From Lentisphaeria bacterium (GTDB lineage: Bacteria > Verrucomicrobiota > Lentisphaeria > Victivallales > UBA1829), in contig DPDG01000052.1 in NCBI GenBank assembly GCA_003526375.1, positions 74,520-138,519 on the forward strand: 64,000 nt of DNA, given 5' to 3'. The notes under the pieces are model-generated. The model was not told where the DNA came from. It worked only from the letters and a program-made list of their open reading frames with translations, and searched no databases. This document shows positions 7,839 to 16,987 of this stretch, one piece after another (position 1 is the stretch's first letter; every line of letters starts with the position of its first letter). The position numbers were made by a program, and so were the translations under genes.

Positions 7839-9884
7839 TTATTTTTGAAGTTCCAGTATTTCACCGTTTTCAAGACGGGGAATTTCAAAACTCAGCAGTC
7901 CGTTTTCCTGCCTGAATGCGACTTCCCGTCCGTCGGAGGCGCGGATTATCTTCCGTATTTTACCCTGTCCAGCCAGACGGATCGTCAGATGGATGTCGAG
8001 CAGCGGGATATTCGGGAGTTCCTCCTGATAATTGACGATGCCGAGGAGCAGGGAATCGGATGTTGTGCTTTTCAGCAAGGTGATCTCCGTGGAGTTCGGC
8101 AGATTTTCCGATTCCGTTACGAATGGCGGCAGATGAGCCCGCAGAAAATTTCTGCTGAACTCCTGCTGGCTGTGCCGGCGTATTCCGAGCAGATTGGAAT
8201 GGAAACGGAAACATTTCCCCCTGCCGTATTGATGTTCCGTCAGACCGGCAAAGACGGTTGTTTTTCCCGGCGGGTTGGAATGGATCGAGGCGTAATGAAC
8301 CGGATCGTTGACGGGGAAATCCGGCAGGTTGACGAATGCGTGAACCTTTGCCGTCGAAGCTGTGGCGAGCGGCGAGATGCCGTCTGATGAGAGAAAACGG
8401 TCCGGCAGCGCCAGATAACTGCATGTCTCCGTATCCCTGCCGCTGTCATTTACCCCGAATACATCCGCCAGAATGAAGTTCCCGCTGTATCGTCCCTTGT
8501 CGTTGAAGCGCGATGTGCTGCCTGTTGCGATGAAAAGCCCGCCGGAAGCCGTGAATCTGCGGAACTTCTCATATTCCGTATCCGGCAGATAATCCGCATT
8601 GGCGGCGATGAGCGCTTTCAGTCCGGAATAGTCTTCCGTACGTTCCGTGATGATCCGGCAGGGAATATGGAGACTCTGGAGCAGGTCAGTAATGCCGAGC
8701 AGTTCCTCGACTACGTCATTTTTGCGGAAATCCATGTTGCCGCCGCTCTCTTTCAGTTCGCGCAGGCTGATGCCGCTGCTCCGGCGGCTGACGCAGGAGT
8801 TCATGGAAAAATAGATTCCGACTTCAGCGGACGGAACGGGGCGATGGGAGGCGATCATGTTCTTGAACGGCGCCAGTTTTCCGTTCAGTGCCTGGAGACG
8901 GCGGTAAAAGGATTCTTCCAGTGTGCCGTCCGGGTTGATTGCATCGATGAAGAAATAGGCGCCGCCGTTTGCAAGCGTGGTCAGTGCATGAAGGAAAAGC
9001 TCGTCGTCCGATTTTGCCGAAGTATGATCATACAGTGTGACACAGCGTGACGTCATGAACTCGAACGGCTTTTTTGTGGAATAGGCGTCAAATACCTTGA
9101 CCGCCAGCCTCTGCTGGCGCCTGCCGCCGTAGAAGTCGCCCGAAGCGTAATCGGAAGCCTCCGCAATGCCGACGGTCTGCCCCAGATGCCGGCCGTGGAG
9201 CACCGGCGAAAACTGGTGTGTCACGGTTGCGTCCGGGCGTATCTGCCGCACGGTCTGCGTGAGCTTCTTTGCAAAATCCGCCAGCGAGTCTTCGCGGAAA
9301 CGCTGGAATGCGAGCCATTGTGAATCCTTCCAGTCGATTTTCCATGGGATTTCCATTCCGGATACTCTGCGGAACTTCGCGCGGCATGCATCGCAGCAGC
9401 AGATCATCGGCCAGAACGTCATGTCGATAAAGATTCCCTCGACGGGGTAGCGCAGGATTTCCGTAATCTGTCTCTTGTAGAATTCAAGGATGCGGGGCTG
9501 GTTCGGACAGGAGAAATGGTAACGCCCGCTGTGAGTCTGCCCGTTGATGTCGCGCATGGCGCATTCGGGAAATCTCTGCGCGGAGTCATTGTGGTAATTG
9601 ACGGTGTAATAGGCGATCGGGACAATTCCCGCCGCTTTCAGCCCGCGGACCGTTTCACCGAATCCGTCACGTCCCCGGAGTCCCCTGTGTATATGCCCGC
9701 ATTGCGTCGGATAATAGCAGTTGCCGTTGTGGTCGCAGGCGTAAACCATGGCGGATTCCACGCCGGAAAGTTTTACGAGCCGGACGTATTCCTGCGGATC
9801 GAACCGGCTCATGTATTCAGGTTTCAGGTCCGTGATATGGTTATCGATCAACAATCTTGAATAGCATGTTTCAATCCATGACAT
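7839..9884 (-). CDS. GHL6-like glycoside hydrolase with beta-galactosidase trimerisation-like domain
   Basis: This 681-residue protein has an N-terminal TIM-barrel-type region (about 1-340) resembling hypothetical glycosyl hydrolase 6 and GH29/GH42 relatives, with EGIFIDMTFWP carrying a candidate catalytic Asp. A CCCDAC cluster (about residues 161-167) recalls the CxCxxC zinc site of GH42. A second domain (about 380-560) resembles the beta-galactosidase trimerisation fold (ALIAANADYLPDTEYEKFRR, then GGLFIATGS), and a small beta domain ends the protein. There is no signal peptide, so it probably acts in the cytoplasm on imported oligosaccharides. Start ATG 9884 follows GGAAAGAAA. The substrate could be a fucoside or galactoside; this cannot be decided from the sequence. 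Confidence 0.7.
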   Translation of the reverse strand: MSWIETCYSRLLIDNHITDLKPEYMSRFDPQEYVRLVKLSGVESAMVYACDHNGNCYYPTQCGHIHRGLRGRDGFGETVRGLKAAGIVPIAYYTVNYHNDSAQRFPECAMRDINGQTHSGRYHFSCPNQPRILEFYKRQITEILRYPVEGIFIDMTFWPMICCCDACRAKFRRVSGMEIPWKIDWKDSQWLAFQRFREDSLADFAKKLTQTVRQIRPDATVTHQFSPVLHGRHLGQTVGIAEASDYASGDFYGGRRQQRLAVKVFDAYSTKKPFEFMTSRCVTLYDHTSAKSDDELFLHALTTLANGGAYFFIDAINPDGTLEESFYRRLQALNGKLAPFKNMIASHRPVPSAEVGIYFSMNSCVSRRSSGISLRELKESGGNMDFRKNDVVEELLGITDLLQSLHIPCRIITERTEDYSGLKALIAANADYLPDTEYEKFRRFTASGGLFIATGSTSRFNDKGRYSGNFILADVFGVNDSGRDTETCSYLALPDRFLSSDGISPLATASTAKVHAFVNLPDFPVNDPVHYASIHSNPPGKTTVFAGLTEHQYGRGKCFRFHSNLLGIRRHSQQEFSRNFLRAHLPPFVTESENLPNSTEITLLKSTTSDSLLLGIVNYQEELPNIPLLDIHLTIRLAGQGKIRKIIRASDGREVAFRQENGLLSFEIPRLENGEILELQK

Positions 9885-9930
9885 GATGTTTTTCTTTCCG
9901 CTTTTTTTTACTTTATTTCCGGTTTCATGC

Positions 9931-9959
9931 TTGCCGTTGCCGTTTGATTTCTCTATATT
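9931..9959 (+). promoter_or_regulatory. Candidate sigma70 promoter of the araC-family gene
   Basis: TTGCCG (9931-9936) and TATATT (9954-9959) are separated by 17 bases in the 120-bp divergent intergenic region. The match is moderate. Confidence 0.4.
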
Positions 9960-10004
9960 ATTATAAATTCAGACCGGAAAAATGACTAGAGGAGAAAACA
10001 ATCA

Positions 10005-10916
10005 TTGTCAGCACAAAACACGCTTTTGAAGCAGTTCGGGACTTTGAACATTACGCCGGGGACGGTCTATCACGGCAGCTGGGTGTCCGGGCAGGTCGAG
10101 CGCAACCGCCGGATTTACGATTATGAGTTCGTCTGCTTTTCCGGCGGAAACGGACGCCTGATTACCTCGGATACCACCTATTACTGCCGGGCGGGGACGG
10201 TGATCATCGTTCCGCCGCGGACGGTGCATTGCACGATTGCCGATTCCGCCGTGGAGCGCTGGTGTATCCATTTCGACTGGTACGGCAACTGCCGCGCCCA
10301 TCGTGAAAAGGAGCGTATCTGGGTGTTTCTTGACGAGGAGGAATCATTCGAACCGGAGCTTGCTGCGGCGCCGCCGGCGGAGAGTTTCGGTATTGTTTTT
10401 CCGTTTCATAACACTCTGCATGAGAAGGAGCGTTCCATTCTGTTGAATCTGCTTGAACGCTTTTTCAATACGGTTCCCGACACCCTGCCTGATCTTCTGC
10501 GCAGGCGCGGTCTTTTTCTGGAAATCCTTGCCCTTGCCCTGAAACGGGAGAAGCAGCAGGTGTTTCCCGTCAATGAAAAACTGAATCCGCGTTTCTTTCA
10601 GGCGAAAAGCATCATGGACGCTTCCTTTCAGAATCCGCGCCTGACGATCCGGCTGGTTGCGGAGCGGCTCAGGATTACGCCGAATCATCTGACGAAACTT
10701 TTCCGGCATGAGATGGGGATGAGCGCTCTGGATTATGTTCAGAACCTGCGTTTGAGGCACGCCGCGGAACTCCTGCGGGAGAATTCGCTGAATATTCAGG
10801 AGATTGCACAGGAATCGGGTTTTGAAGACCCGAATTATTTCACGCGCCTTTTCCGTCAGCGGCACGGTATGACTCCAACCCGTTTCCGGCGTATTTCGCA
10901 GACTGCGGAAATATGA
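10005..10916 (+). CDS. AraC family transcriptional regulator
   Basis: This 303-residue protein has an N-terminal cupin-like sensor domain (about 20-110, with GTVIIVPPRTVH) and a C-terminal double helix-turn-helix (about 200-298; IRLVAERLRITPNHLTKLF and the signature ESGFEDPNYFTRLFRQRHG). The start appears to be TTG at 10005, preceded by AGAGGAG at 9988-9994; no in-frame ATG fits. It is divergent from the GHL6-like glycosidase and cupin genes and is very likely their sugar-responsive activator. It ends at a bidirectional terminator. Confidence 0.9.
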   Translation: MSAQNTLLKQFGTLNITPGTVYHGSWVSGQVERNRRIYDYEFVCFSGGNGRLITSDTTYYCRAGTVIIVPPRTVHCTIADSAVERWCIHFDWYGNCRAHREKERIWVFLDEEESFEPELAAAPPAESFGIVFPFHNTLHEKERSILLNLLERFFNTVPDTLPDLLRRRGLFLEILALALKREKQQVFPVNEKLNPRFFQAKSIMDASFQNPRLTIRLVAERLRITPNHLTKLFRHEMGMSALDYVQNLRLRHAAELLRENSLNIQEIAQESGFEDPNYFTRLFRQRHGMTPTRFRRISQTAEI

Positions 10917-10960
10917 GAAAAACGGAACCGGAGCTGTCCGGCGGGCGGTTCCGGGGATGA

Positions 10961-11007
10961 AAAAAAAGACACGAAAACCGTTTTTTCCGACTTTCGTGTC
11001 TTTATCT
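10961..11007. terminator. Bidirectional rho-independent terminator
   Basis: A perfect 12-bp stem AAAGACACGAAA/TTTCGTGTCTTT (10965-10976 and 10992-11003) is flanked by an A-run and a T-rich side, so it can serve both the plus-strand araC-type gene and the minus-strand lipoprotein gene. Confidence 0.85.
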
Positions 11008-11026
11008 TTTACGATATGGAGAAGAA

Positions 11027-11824
11027 TTACTTGAGGACAAGTTCCCCGTAGTATTCGATCAGGTGATAATTTCCCTGCGGAAGCTGGGGAACGGAGCTTA
11101 GCTGGGAACGGTTCTGCCCGAAATTGTAGTTGTATCTTCCGAGAAGGATTGTCCATTTTCCTGCATTGTCAAACTTGACTCCGGTCAGTCCCTGAAGCAT
11201 TTTCAGGGGAATCGCGACTTCGACGGTCCAGCTTTTATCCTTGTCATTGTAGTTGTTGATCGTGCCCTGAACGGTTGCGGCGGTCAGAAAGGACGGATCA
11301 AGCGTGCCCCAGTCGGCACGGGCATAACCGCGGGATTCAAAGATGAAAGTGGTCTTCTTGCCGTTCGGAGCCGCATAAAGTTCCCAGTATTTCGGAGACT
11401 TTTCGGATTTGAGGAAAATCTCGAAAAGATCTCCCTGAAGATAGAGATGCGCCTGATCTTCCTTGCCATACTGAACCACATCGGAATCCTGGAGCACAGC
11501 GCCGATATAAAGATATTTGTCATCATAAACCAGTTTTGCCATGCCCGGCTCGAACGCATCCTGATTCTTCGCCACTTTCGGCATCACCACGCCGTAATTG
11601 CGCGCCGGCGGCTGGAATGCGTAGGCGGGAGCTTTTGCCCAGGCACCCTCGTTCAAATTGCCGTCGAGCGTGATTTTGCCTGAGGCTTTTACCGCAATGA
11701 TCTTCTCGCGCGGTGCGTCGGCGCCGAAACGTTTTTCGAAATCATCGTCATGCGCGCAGGACGCGAGCAGGACAACAGCGAGTGCCGGAACGAGTCCGCG
11801 GAACAGCAGCGAAAGTGCTTTCAT
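11027..11824 (-). CDS. Lipoprotein with CBM9-like carbohydrate-binding domain
   Basis: This 265-residue protein has a lipoprotein signal peptide with lipobox LLASC (Cys at about 22) followed by CAHDDD. Asp after +1 would be an inner-membrane retention signal in enterobacteria, but here position +2 is Ala. The mature part is a CBM9-like domain (about 50-260): DGNLNEGAWAKAPAY, then a WTVEVAIPLKML strand typical of this family. The ATG at 11824, with a GGGAG ribosome site, is preferred to a start 15 codons upstream. Transcribed alone. It probably binds glycans at the envelope; no catalytic domain is present. Confidence 0.8.
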   Translation of the reverse strand: MKALSLLFRGLVPALAVVLLASCAHDDDFEKRFGADAPREKIIAVKASGKITLDGNLNEGAWAKAPAYAFQPPARNYGVVMPKVAKNQDAFEPGMAKLVYDDKYLYIGAVLQDSDVVQYGKEDQAHLYLQGDLFEIFLKSEKSPKYWELYAAPNGKKTTFIFESRGYARADWGTLDPSFLTAATVQGTINNYNDKDKSWTVEVAIPLKMLQGLTGVKFDNAGKWTILLGRYNYNFGQNRSQLSSVPQLPQGNYHLIEYYGELVLK

Positions 11825-11980
11825 GGATATCTGTCTCCCTTTGTTGTGTTTGGAAAAACTAATATACACAGGGAAATCTTTTTTTCAACTTTGAATCCGG
11901 ATTCACTTCGGGAAAATAAGAAGATGTGTGCTGCCGCACCTCCGCCGGAAAATTTTTTCAGAATATTTTATTTTTCCCTA

Positions 11981-12008
11981 TTGACAATTTTCACTTTTTG
12001 CTTATAAT
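11981..12008 (+). promoter_or_regulatory. Sigma70-type promoter of the lacI-family gene
   Basis: Consensus TTGACA (11981-11986) and consensus TATAAT (12003-12008) with a 16-base spacer lie 36 bases before the LacI start. This is the best promoter in the window. Confidence 0.85.
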
Positions 12009-12043
12009 ATGAAGTAACGATAATTCAACAAAAGATCAATCGA

Positions 12044-13051
12044 ATGGCGACAACACTGAAAGAGATAGCAAATCGCGCCGGAGTCTCGGTCATGGCGGTA
12101 TCCGCTGTGATGAACAAGACGACCAGCACGCGTGTTTCCGAAAGGAAGCGTGCCGTGATCGAACAGATCGCGAGGGAAATGGGATACCGCTCGAATGTCG
12201 TTGCCCGCACCCTGCGCGGCGGAGAAAGCCGGATGATCGGAATTCTGATTGATTCCTGTGCGCCTCCGTGGCTTTACAACATCCTCCGCCATATTGAATC
12301 GGAGGCGACTGCCGGCGGATACCGCATCCTGATTTCCGAGGGGCATGACTCCGTGGACAATCTGGCTGCCGCCTATGAGAAATTCGAGCAGTATGGTGTG
12401 GACGGTGTGATCTGTCTGGCTTATGACTATCCCGGGCAGCAGGAAAAATTCCGTGAACATTTCGGGGATAAGAACAATATTCTGCTGGTGGGTTCCTATG
12501 ACGAGTCGATGCTTCCGCAGATTTATCTTGATCTGGAGCCGGCGTGGCTTGAAGCCGTCCGGTATTTCCGTTCGCATGGAAGGAAAAGAATCGGCGGGAT
12601 CATTGCCGATCTGCCGATCTGGTGCCAGCAGGTCCGTATTTCGCTTTTCCGTAAAATCTGCCGTGATTTGAAAATTCCGGAACTGCTCTGGCATCAGAAT
12701 TACTGTGCCGAGCCGGAGTGTTATGCGGGGGAGGCGGACCGGTGCGTGCGCGAGTTCATCCGTCCGAACGGATTGGATGCGGTTCTGGCGCATTCGGATG
12801 TCTTCGGGGCGTTCCTGATCTCCGGACTGGCGCGGAACGGACTGCGGGTTCCGGAGGATGTCGCGGTGATTGTGGATGACAGCCGTGATTTTTTCGCCGC
12901 GCTCCAGCCGCCTCTTGCCTGTATCGACCATGATGAAAAAGCGATCGGGACGCAGGCGGTCCGTGTGATGTTGAAAATGCTCCGGAAAGAGCCGGTGGAC
13001 CACCGGACGCTGATTCCGTGCCATTTGATTTTGCGGGAATCCGCCGGATAA
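12044..13051 (+). CDS. LacI family transcriptional regulator (module A)
   Basis: This 335-residue protein has an N-terminal LacI helix-turn-helix (TLKEIANRAGVSVMAVSAVM, residues 4-23) and hinge, then a periplasmic-binding-type sensor domain (about 62-330). It has its own consensus promoter but only a weak ribosome site. Forty-six bases downstream begins a pseudopilin gene, followed by a secreted DUF4838 protein, so it is likely the dedicated repressor or activator of that set. No clear palindromic operator was found in its upstream region. Confidence 0.9.
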   Translation: MATTLKEIANRAGVSVMAVSAVMNKTTSTRVSERKRAVIEQIAREMGYRSNVVARTLRGGESRMIGILIDSCAPPWLYNILRHIESEATAGGYRILISEGHDSVDNLAAAYEKFEQYGVDGVICLAYDYPGQQEKFREHFGDKNNILLVGSYDESMLPQIYLDLEPAWLEAVRYFRSHGRKRIGGIIADLPIWCQQVRISLFRKICRDLKIPELLWHQNYCAEPECYAGEADRCVREFIRPNGLDAVLAHSDVFGAFLISGLARNGLRVPEDVAVIVDDSRDFFAALQPPLACIDHDEKAIGTQAVRVMLKMLRKEPVDHRTLIPCHLILRESAG

Positions 13052-13097
13052 ATTTATTTTATTTAAGAGAATAATTAAAACTCAGGAGGATGAAGTG

Positions 13098-13868
13098 ATG
13101 TTTCAGGGAAAACAAAGAGTACGGAGTTCTGCTTTTGCCAAATTGCAGAAGGGTATGGTTCTTCTTCGAAAAAGAGGAAAAAGGTCTTATTTTACATTGA
13201 TCGAGCTTCTCATTGTAATTGCCATCATCGCAATCTTGGCGGGATTGTTGCTTCCCGCGCTGAACAAAGCAAAAATGGCGGCGTTGAGGACGAGTTGCAT
13301 GAACAATCTGAAGCAGTTTGGACTGGCTGTTCATCAGTATGGAAATGATTATAATAATTTCGTTTGTCCGACTTTGACACAGATAGATACGACAGATTTG
13401 ACAACTTATGATTTGCTGCTGACATATATGGGAGGTGGAAAATGGGATTACACAAAGAGCGGGAATCCCAAAATGCTTTTCTGTCCTGCGGCGGAAAAGA
13501 AAAGCATAATCAATGTGGTGGAAGGAATTACTTATATTTATACCGGGCGTATGAAAATGGATGCCGGTGTGAGCTATCAATATAAAATTGCAAAAATTGA
13601 CAGATGCCCGAAGCCGAGTGAAATGGTATTGATGATGGACGGGAAGTCTTTTGTTTGGCCTGGAAATGGGATTTTTTGTGATATTGATTTCGACGCGAAT
13701 CAGGTGATGAGCAGTCCTGCGTTGGATGTAGCCCGGCATAACTGGCATCCTAATGGTTTATATGTTGCGGGACATGTCGGTTCTGAACGTTTGATTGCCA
13801 TGCCTCCGACAGTGGTATGGGAGAAATATATGTATATCACCGCCGGCTATACCAGGGAATGGCAATAA
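13098..13868 (+). CDS. Type II pseudopilin-like protein (module A)
   Basis: This 256-residue protein has a prepilin N-methylation signature FTLIELLIVIAIIAILAG at residues 32-49, with the conserved Glu at +5 (E36), after an unusually long 31-residue leader. The residue before the cleavage point is Tyr instead of the usual Gly. The rest resembles the DUF1559/H-X9-DG class; the terminal motif is degenerate, reading HNWHPNGLYVAG with Ala for Asp. ATG 13098 is set by AGGAGG at 13084-13089. It lies between a LacI regulator and a secreted DUF4838 protein (29-base gap). No secretion ATPase or other pilus gene is near. It is AT-richer than neighbouring genes (22 G+C of 60 in 13321-13380). Confidence 0.88.
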   Translation: MFQGKQRVRSSAFAKLQKGMVLLRKRGKRSYFTLIELLIVIAIIAILAGLLLPALNKAKMAALRTSCMNNLKQFGLAVHQYGNDYNNFVCPTLTQIDTTDLTTYDLLLTYMGGGKWDYTKSGNPKMLFCPAAEKKSIINVVEGITYIYTGRMKMDAGVSYQYKIAKIDRCPKPSEMVLMMDGKSFVWPGNGIFCDIDFDANQVMSSPALDVARHNWHPNGLYVAGHVGSERLIAMPPTVVWEKYMYITAGYTREWQ

Positions 13869-13897
13869 ACTCTGAAAATAATCGAAAGGAAAAAAGA

Positions 13898-16123
13898 ATG
13901 AAAAAACAAATCTTGGGGTTACTGGCAGTATTGCTGGCATTCACTGTCCATGCCGGTTATGTGATTGTTGTATCGCCGGATGCAATTCCGGCGGAACGGA
14001 ATGCGGCTCTGGAACTTCAGAAACATCTCGGCATGCTTGGAAAGGATTTCAATATTCCGATTGTTTCTGAACCGGTTGCCGGGAAGCGCAGTATTTTTGT
14101 CGGCAAGCAGGTTCGGGAAACATTGAAACCGGATGAAATCATTCTCTCCGGAAGCAATGGCGATATTATCCTGACGGGAGACCGTCCCCGCGGGACCTTA
14201 TATGCGGTCTATACCTATCTGGAAGAATATCTGGGATTCCGGTTCTGGACAGCCAGTGAAACGCATGTTCCGAAAACAGCTCTGAGAGAACTGCCCGTTC
14301 CCAATCTGCGTTATGCGCCGGTTTTTTATTACAGAGACACCAATTACATTGAAGCGCAGCGAATCCCGTCTTTGGCGGTGAAATTCAAATTGAACGGGCA
14401 TTTCAATCCAATTCCCCCGGAACTGGGAGGGCATTTGACTTTCGGAGGCATGGTGCATACATTTGATCTGTTCATACCTGCTGCACGTTATTATGCGGCG
14501 CATCCGGAATGGTTCAGTCTGCGGGGGAAACAGCGTGTCGGAGGAGGTCAGACCGGACAATTATGCCTGACGAATCCGGATATGCGCCGTGAGTTTGTGA
14601 AGAACTGCCGGGCAATGCTTGCAAAGGACCCTACAATTAAAATTCTTTCCGTCAGCCAGAACGACAACATGTTTTACTGTGAATGCCCCTCATGCGCTGC
14701 CATTGACGCCAGAGAGGAGAGTCATTCCGGTTCCCTGATTGATTTCGTGAATTATGTCGCTGACGCGCTTCGCCAGGAATTCCCGCAGGTGCAGTTTGAA
14801 ACACTGGCGTATCAGTACAGCCGGAAACCTCCGCGCCATCTGCGCCCGTCTCCCAATGTCATGATCCGCCTCTGTCCGATCGAAGCTGATTACAGTCATC
14901 CGCTGAATTCGGATGCCAATGCCGATTTCCGTGATGATCTGCTTCGCTGGAAAGAGATTGCGCCGCAACTGGCGATTTGGAATTATGTTACAAACTTCAC
15001 CTGCTATCTTCACCCGCATCCGAACATGAGTTCATGGGGGGAAGACACCCGTTTCTTTGCGGAAAACCGCGTGCGTGCCGTCTTCAACCAGGCGGAGACC
15101 ACGAAGATCGGTCCGTGGGTTGACATGCGCGCATGGATTATCGGAAAGCTCCTCTGGAATCCGTCGTTGGATATGAATCGACTGATCGATACATTCCTGA
15201 AGGGATATTATGGTGCTGCCGCGCCGATACTTCGCCGGCAGTATGATCTGTTGGATGCTACGCTGGCAAAGTCGGGTAAAAAATTGCCATGTATGCCGAA
15301 AGGGGGCACATCGGCGTGGCTGCCGTTTGAGACATTGTTGAAGTTGCGTGAAATGCATCAGGAGGCATTGCATACAGCGAAAGATGATCCCGTATTGACG
15401 GAGCGGCTTGAACGGCTTGGAGTTTGTTATGATTTCGATTTGCTGGAACGCAGTGATGAGGAGGTGGCGGGCAAGGTTTCTCTGGAAGAACGTCGCCGGA
15501 CTTTTGACCGGGTGAAGGCTGTCGTGGACAGGACTGCTACAATCATTTGCGCTGAAGTGGTTCCGATTGAATCTGTTTTGAAACAGTTTCAATATCGTTT
15601 GGGGAATTACCGGCTGAACAATTCTGGAAAGATCCCGGAGTTCTGCCGGAATTTGCCGGAAGACCGCTGGTTGGAACTTCCTGCGCAGGAAATGTGGCTT
15701 TTTGAACCGGGAAAGTTGACGGAACGTAAACCGGACGCCAGTGCCGCTTCCGGAGAATCAATCCGGCTTTCCTGCCATGCCTATGTTTGGATGGTGCAGT
15801 GTCTTGTCCCTTCGACCTGGGATGGACGCCGGGGACGATTGTATGCCGGTCTGAACGGACAGAATCTGCCCGCAAAAGGCGCTGCATTGCAAATCGGGGT
15901 TTATGACAAGGTTACAAAGAAAGAAGCAGTACATGCCATTGAATCGGAAAAGATCGGAAAAAAAGACTATCATCTGGTTGATGTCGGGACTTTTGACTTT
16001 TCCAAAGACCAGTATATCTATCTTGCGCCGGTCGTACCGGCTTCCAATCCCGGTTTCGTCTGGATTGATCGCTTCATTTGTGTGCTTGAACCGGCGGATT
16101 CACCGGAAAAAACCGGCAAATGA
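13898..16123 (+). CDS. Secreted DUF4838 protein, putative glycoside hydrolase (module A)
   Basis: This 741-residue protein has a signal peptide (1-18, cleavage after VHA). An N-terminal domain (about 20-150) resembles the accessory domain before GH20/GH67 barrels (AERNAALELQKHLG, GTLYAVYTYLEEYLGFRFW). The DUF4838 barrel follows, with the NDNMFYCECPSC motif near 250-262, whose CxCxxC may bind metal. The C-terminal ~150 residues look like a beta-sandwich carbohydrate-binding domain. ATG 13898 (GAAAGGA site) is preferred to the longer frame because it gives a proper signal peptide. Family function is not established as far as I know; a role on uronic or amino sugar glycans is inference. Confidence 0.85.
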   Translation: MKKQILGLLAVLLAFTVHAGYVIVVSPDAIPAERNAALELQKHLGMLGKDFNIPIVSEPVAGKRSIFVGKQVRETLKPDEIILSGSNGDIILTGDRPRGTLYAVYTYLEEYLGFRFWTASETHVPKTALRELPVPNLRYAPVFYYRDTNYIEAQRIPSLAVKFKLNGHFNPIPPELGGHLTFGGMVHTFDLFIPAARYYAAHPEWFSLRGKQRVGGGQTGQLCLTNPDMRREFVKNCRAMLAKDPTIKILSVSQNDNMFYCECPSCAAIDAREESHSGSLIDFVNYVADALRQEFPQVQFETLAYQYSRKPPRHLRPSPNVMIRLCPIEADYSHPLNSDANADFRDDLLRWKEIAPQLAIWNYVTNFTCYLHPHPNMSSWGEDTRFFAENRVRAVFNQAETTKIGPWVDMRAWIIGKLLWNPSLDMNRLIDTFLKGYYGAAAPILRRQYDLLDATLAKSGKKLPCMPKGGTSAWLPFETLLKLREMHQEALHTAKDDPVLTERLERLGVCYDFDLLERSDEEVAGKVSLEERRRTFDRVKAVVDRTATIICAEVVPIESVLKQFQYRLGNYRLNNSGKIPEFCRNLPEDRWLELPAQEMWLFEPGKLTERKPDASAASGESIRLSCHAYVWMVQCLVPSTWDGRRGRLYAGLNGQNLPAKGAALQIGVYDKVTKKEAVHAIESEKIGKKDYHLVDVGTFDFSKDQYIYLAPVVPASNPGFVWIDRFICVLEPADSPEKTGK

Positions 16124-16180
16124 TATTGTGCTCCGGAATTCCGAAGCCGGGATTCCGGAAGATAAATGAACATGAAAATG

Positions 16181-16215
16181 AAAAAACGGCGGGCTCCGGA
16201 GAGACCGCCGCTTTT
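16181..16215 (-). terminator. Rho-independent terminator of the RRM protein gene
   Basis: Read on the minus strand, a GC-rich stem CGGCGG/CCGCCG is followed by six T, 20 bases past the stop of the RNA-binding protein gene. Confidence 0.8.
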
Positions 16216-16234
16216 GATGTACGAATTTCAGGAC

Positions 16235-16606
16235 TTAGAAATTCTCCTCGCGGGGACCGCCGAAGCCGCCGCGTCTTTCACCGCGGGGACCGCCGAAACC
16301 GCCGCGTCTTTCACCGCGGGGACCTCCGCCGAAACCGCCACGTCTCTCGCCGCGGGGTCTGTCCTCACGGGGACGGGCTTCATTCACAACAAGTGCACGA
16401 CCGCCCTGCATTGTGCCGTTGAGACCTTCGATCGCAGCGTTGGCCTCGCCTGCTTCGGGCATTTCGACGAAACCGAAACCTTTGGCACGGCCGGTCTCGC
16501 GATCAGTTACAAGACGGACGCTAGTCACGTTTCCGTAAGCCGCGAAAGCTGCTTTGAGTTCATCTGCTGACATTGCGTACGGCATGTTACCGACATAGAT
16601 ATTCAT
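16235..16606 (-). CDS. RRM-type glycine-rich RNA-binding protein
   Basis: This 123-residue protein has one RNA-recognition motif (1-78) with RNP2 IYVGNM and RNP1 KGFGFVEM, followed by an Arg/Gly-rich tail made of three GERRGGFGGPR-type repeats. Such bacterial proteins resemble plant and cyanobacterial glycine-rich RNA-binding proteins and are often cold-responsive RNA chaperones. The ATG is set by AAAAGG eight bases upstream. The gene stands alone with its own terminator, and a small hairpin lies just above the ribosome site, so post-transcriptional control is possible. Confidence 0.93.
   Translation of the reverse strand: MNIYVGNMPYAMSADELKAAFAAYGNVTSVRLVTDRETGRAKGFGFVEMPEAGEANAAIEGLNGTMQGGRALVVNEARPREDRPRGERRGGFGGGPRGERRGGFGGPRGERRGGFGGPREENF
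16248..16345 (-). repeat. Tandem 33-bp coding repeat (RGG tail)
   Basis: Three tandem copies, two almost identical 33-base units and one of 36 bases, encode GERRGGFGGPR, GERRGGFGGPR and GERRGGFGGGPR. The unit length is a multiple of three, so copy-number change would only alter tail length. Confidence 0.85.
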
Positions 16607-16622
16607 GTTGGATACCTTTTCC

Positions 16623-16638
16623 GGACATAAAAATGTCC
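16623..16638 (-). promoter_or_regulatory. Leader hairpin directly above the RRM gene ribosome site
   Basis: On the minus strand GGACAT-TTTT-ATGTCC forms a perfect 6-bp hairpin whose 3' side ends at the GGAAAAGG ribosome-binding sequence. It could stabilise the mRNA or modulate initiation with temperature. Confidence 0.45.
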
Positions 16639-16987
16639 TGCTGCTGACCCTTCAAATTTTCTTTTAACAAATCGCCACTGTTGGAAAGAGCCGGGTCAGG
16701 AAGGGTGTGACTGAACTTGCCGGAATCAACGGGTGGAGTTATCTTATAGCCGACCACAGGCTTTAAGAACAGAAATGATGACCGCGAAGGAACAGCAGGC
16801 GTGTCAGTAATACGAGATATGCGGATAGAAATCAAATAAGCCTCAGAAAAATGGGTTCCTTTTATTGTCTGAACATTAAGGTAATGCGTTTATTGTGGAT
16901 TACAAATCAAAAAACGAAAAAATTTCACTTTTTTATTTGTAACGTAATGCGTCAGTGAAACTTTCAAATACGGCAAATGCAGTGCGC

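Noticed and set aside
6648..8387. Plus-strand frame of 579 codons
   Set aside because: It spans the antisense of two supported genes (cupin and GHL6-like enzyme) and crosses their junction; a codon-bias artefact.
16248..16345. Possible CRISPR-like array
   Set aside because: The repeats are contiguous, codon-sized and encode the Arg/Gly tail of the RRM protein; there are no spacers.
16587..16835. 82-codon minus-strand frame in the RRM leader
   Set aside because: It overlaps the RRM start codon in another frame, has no ribosome site and no domain.
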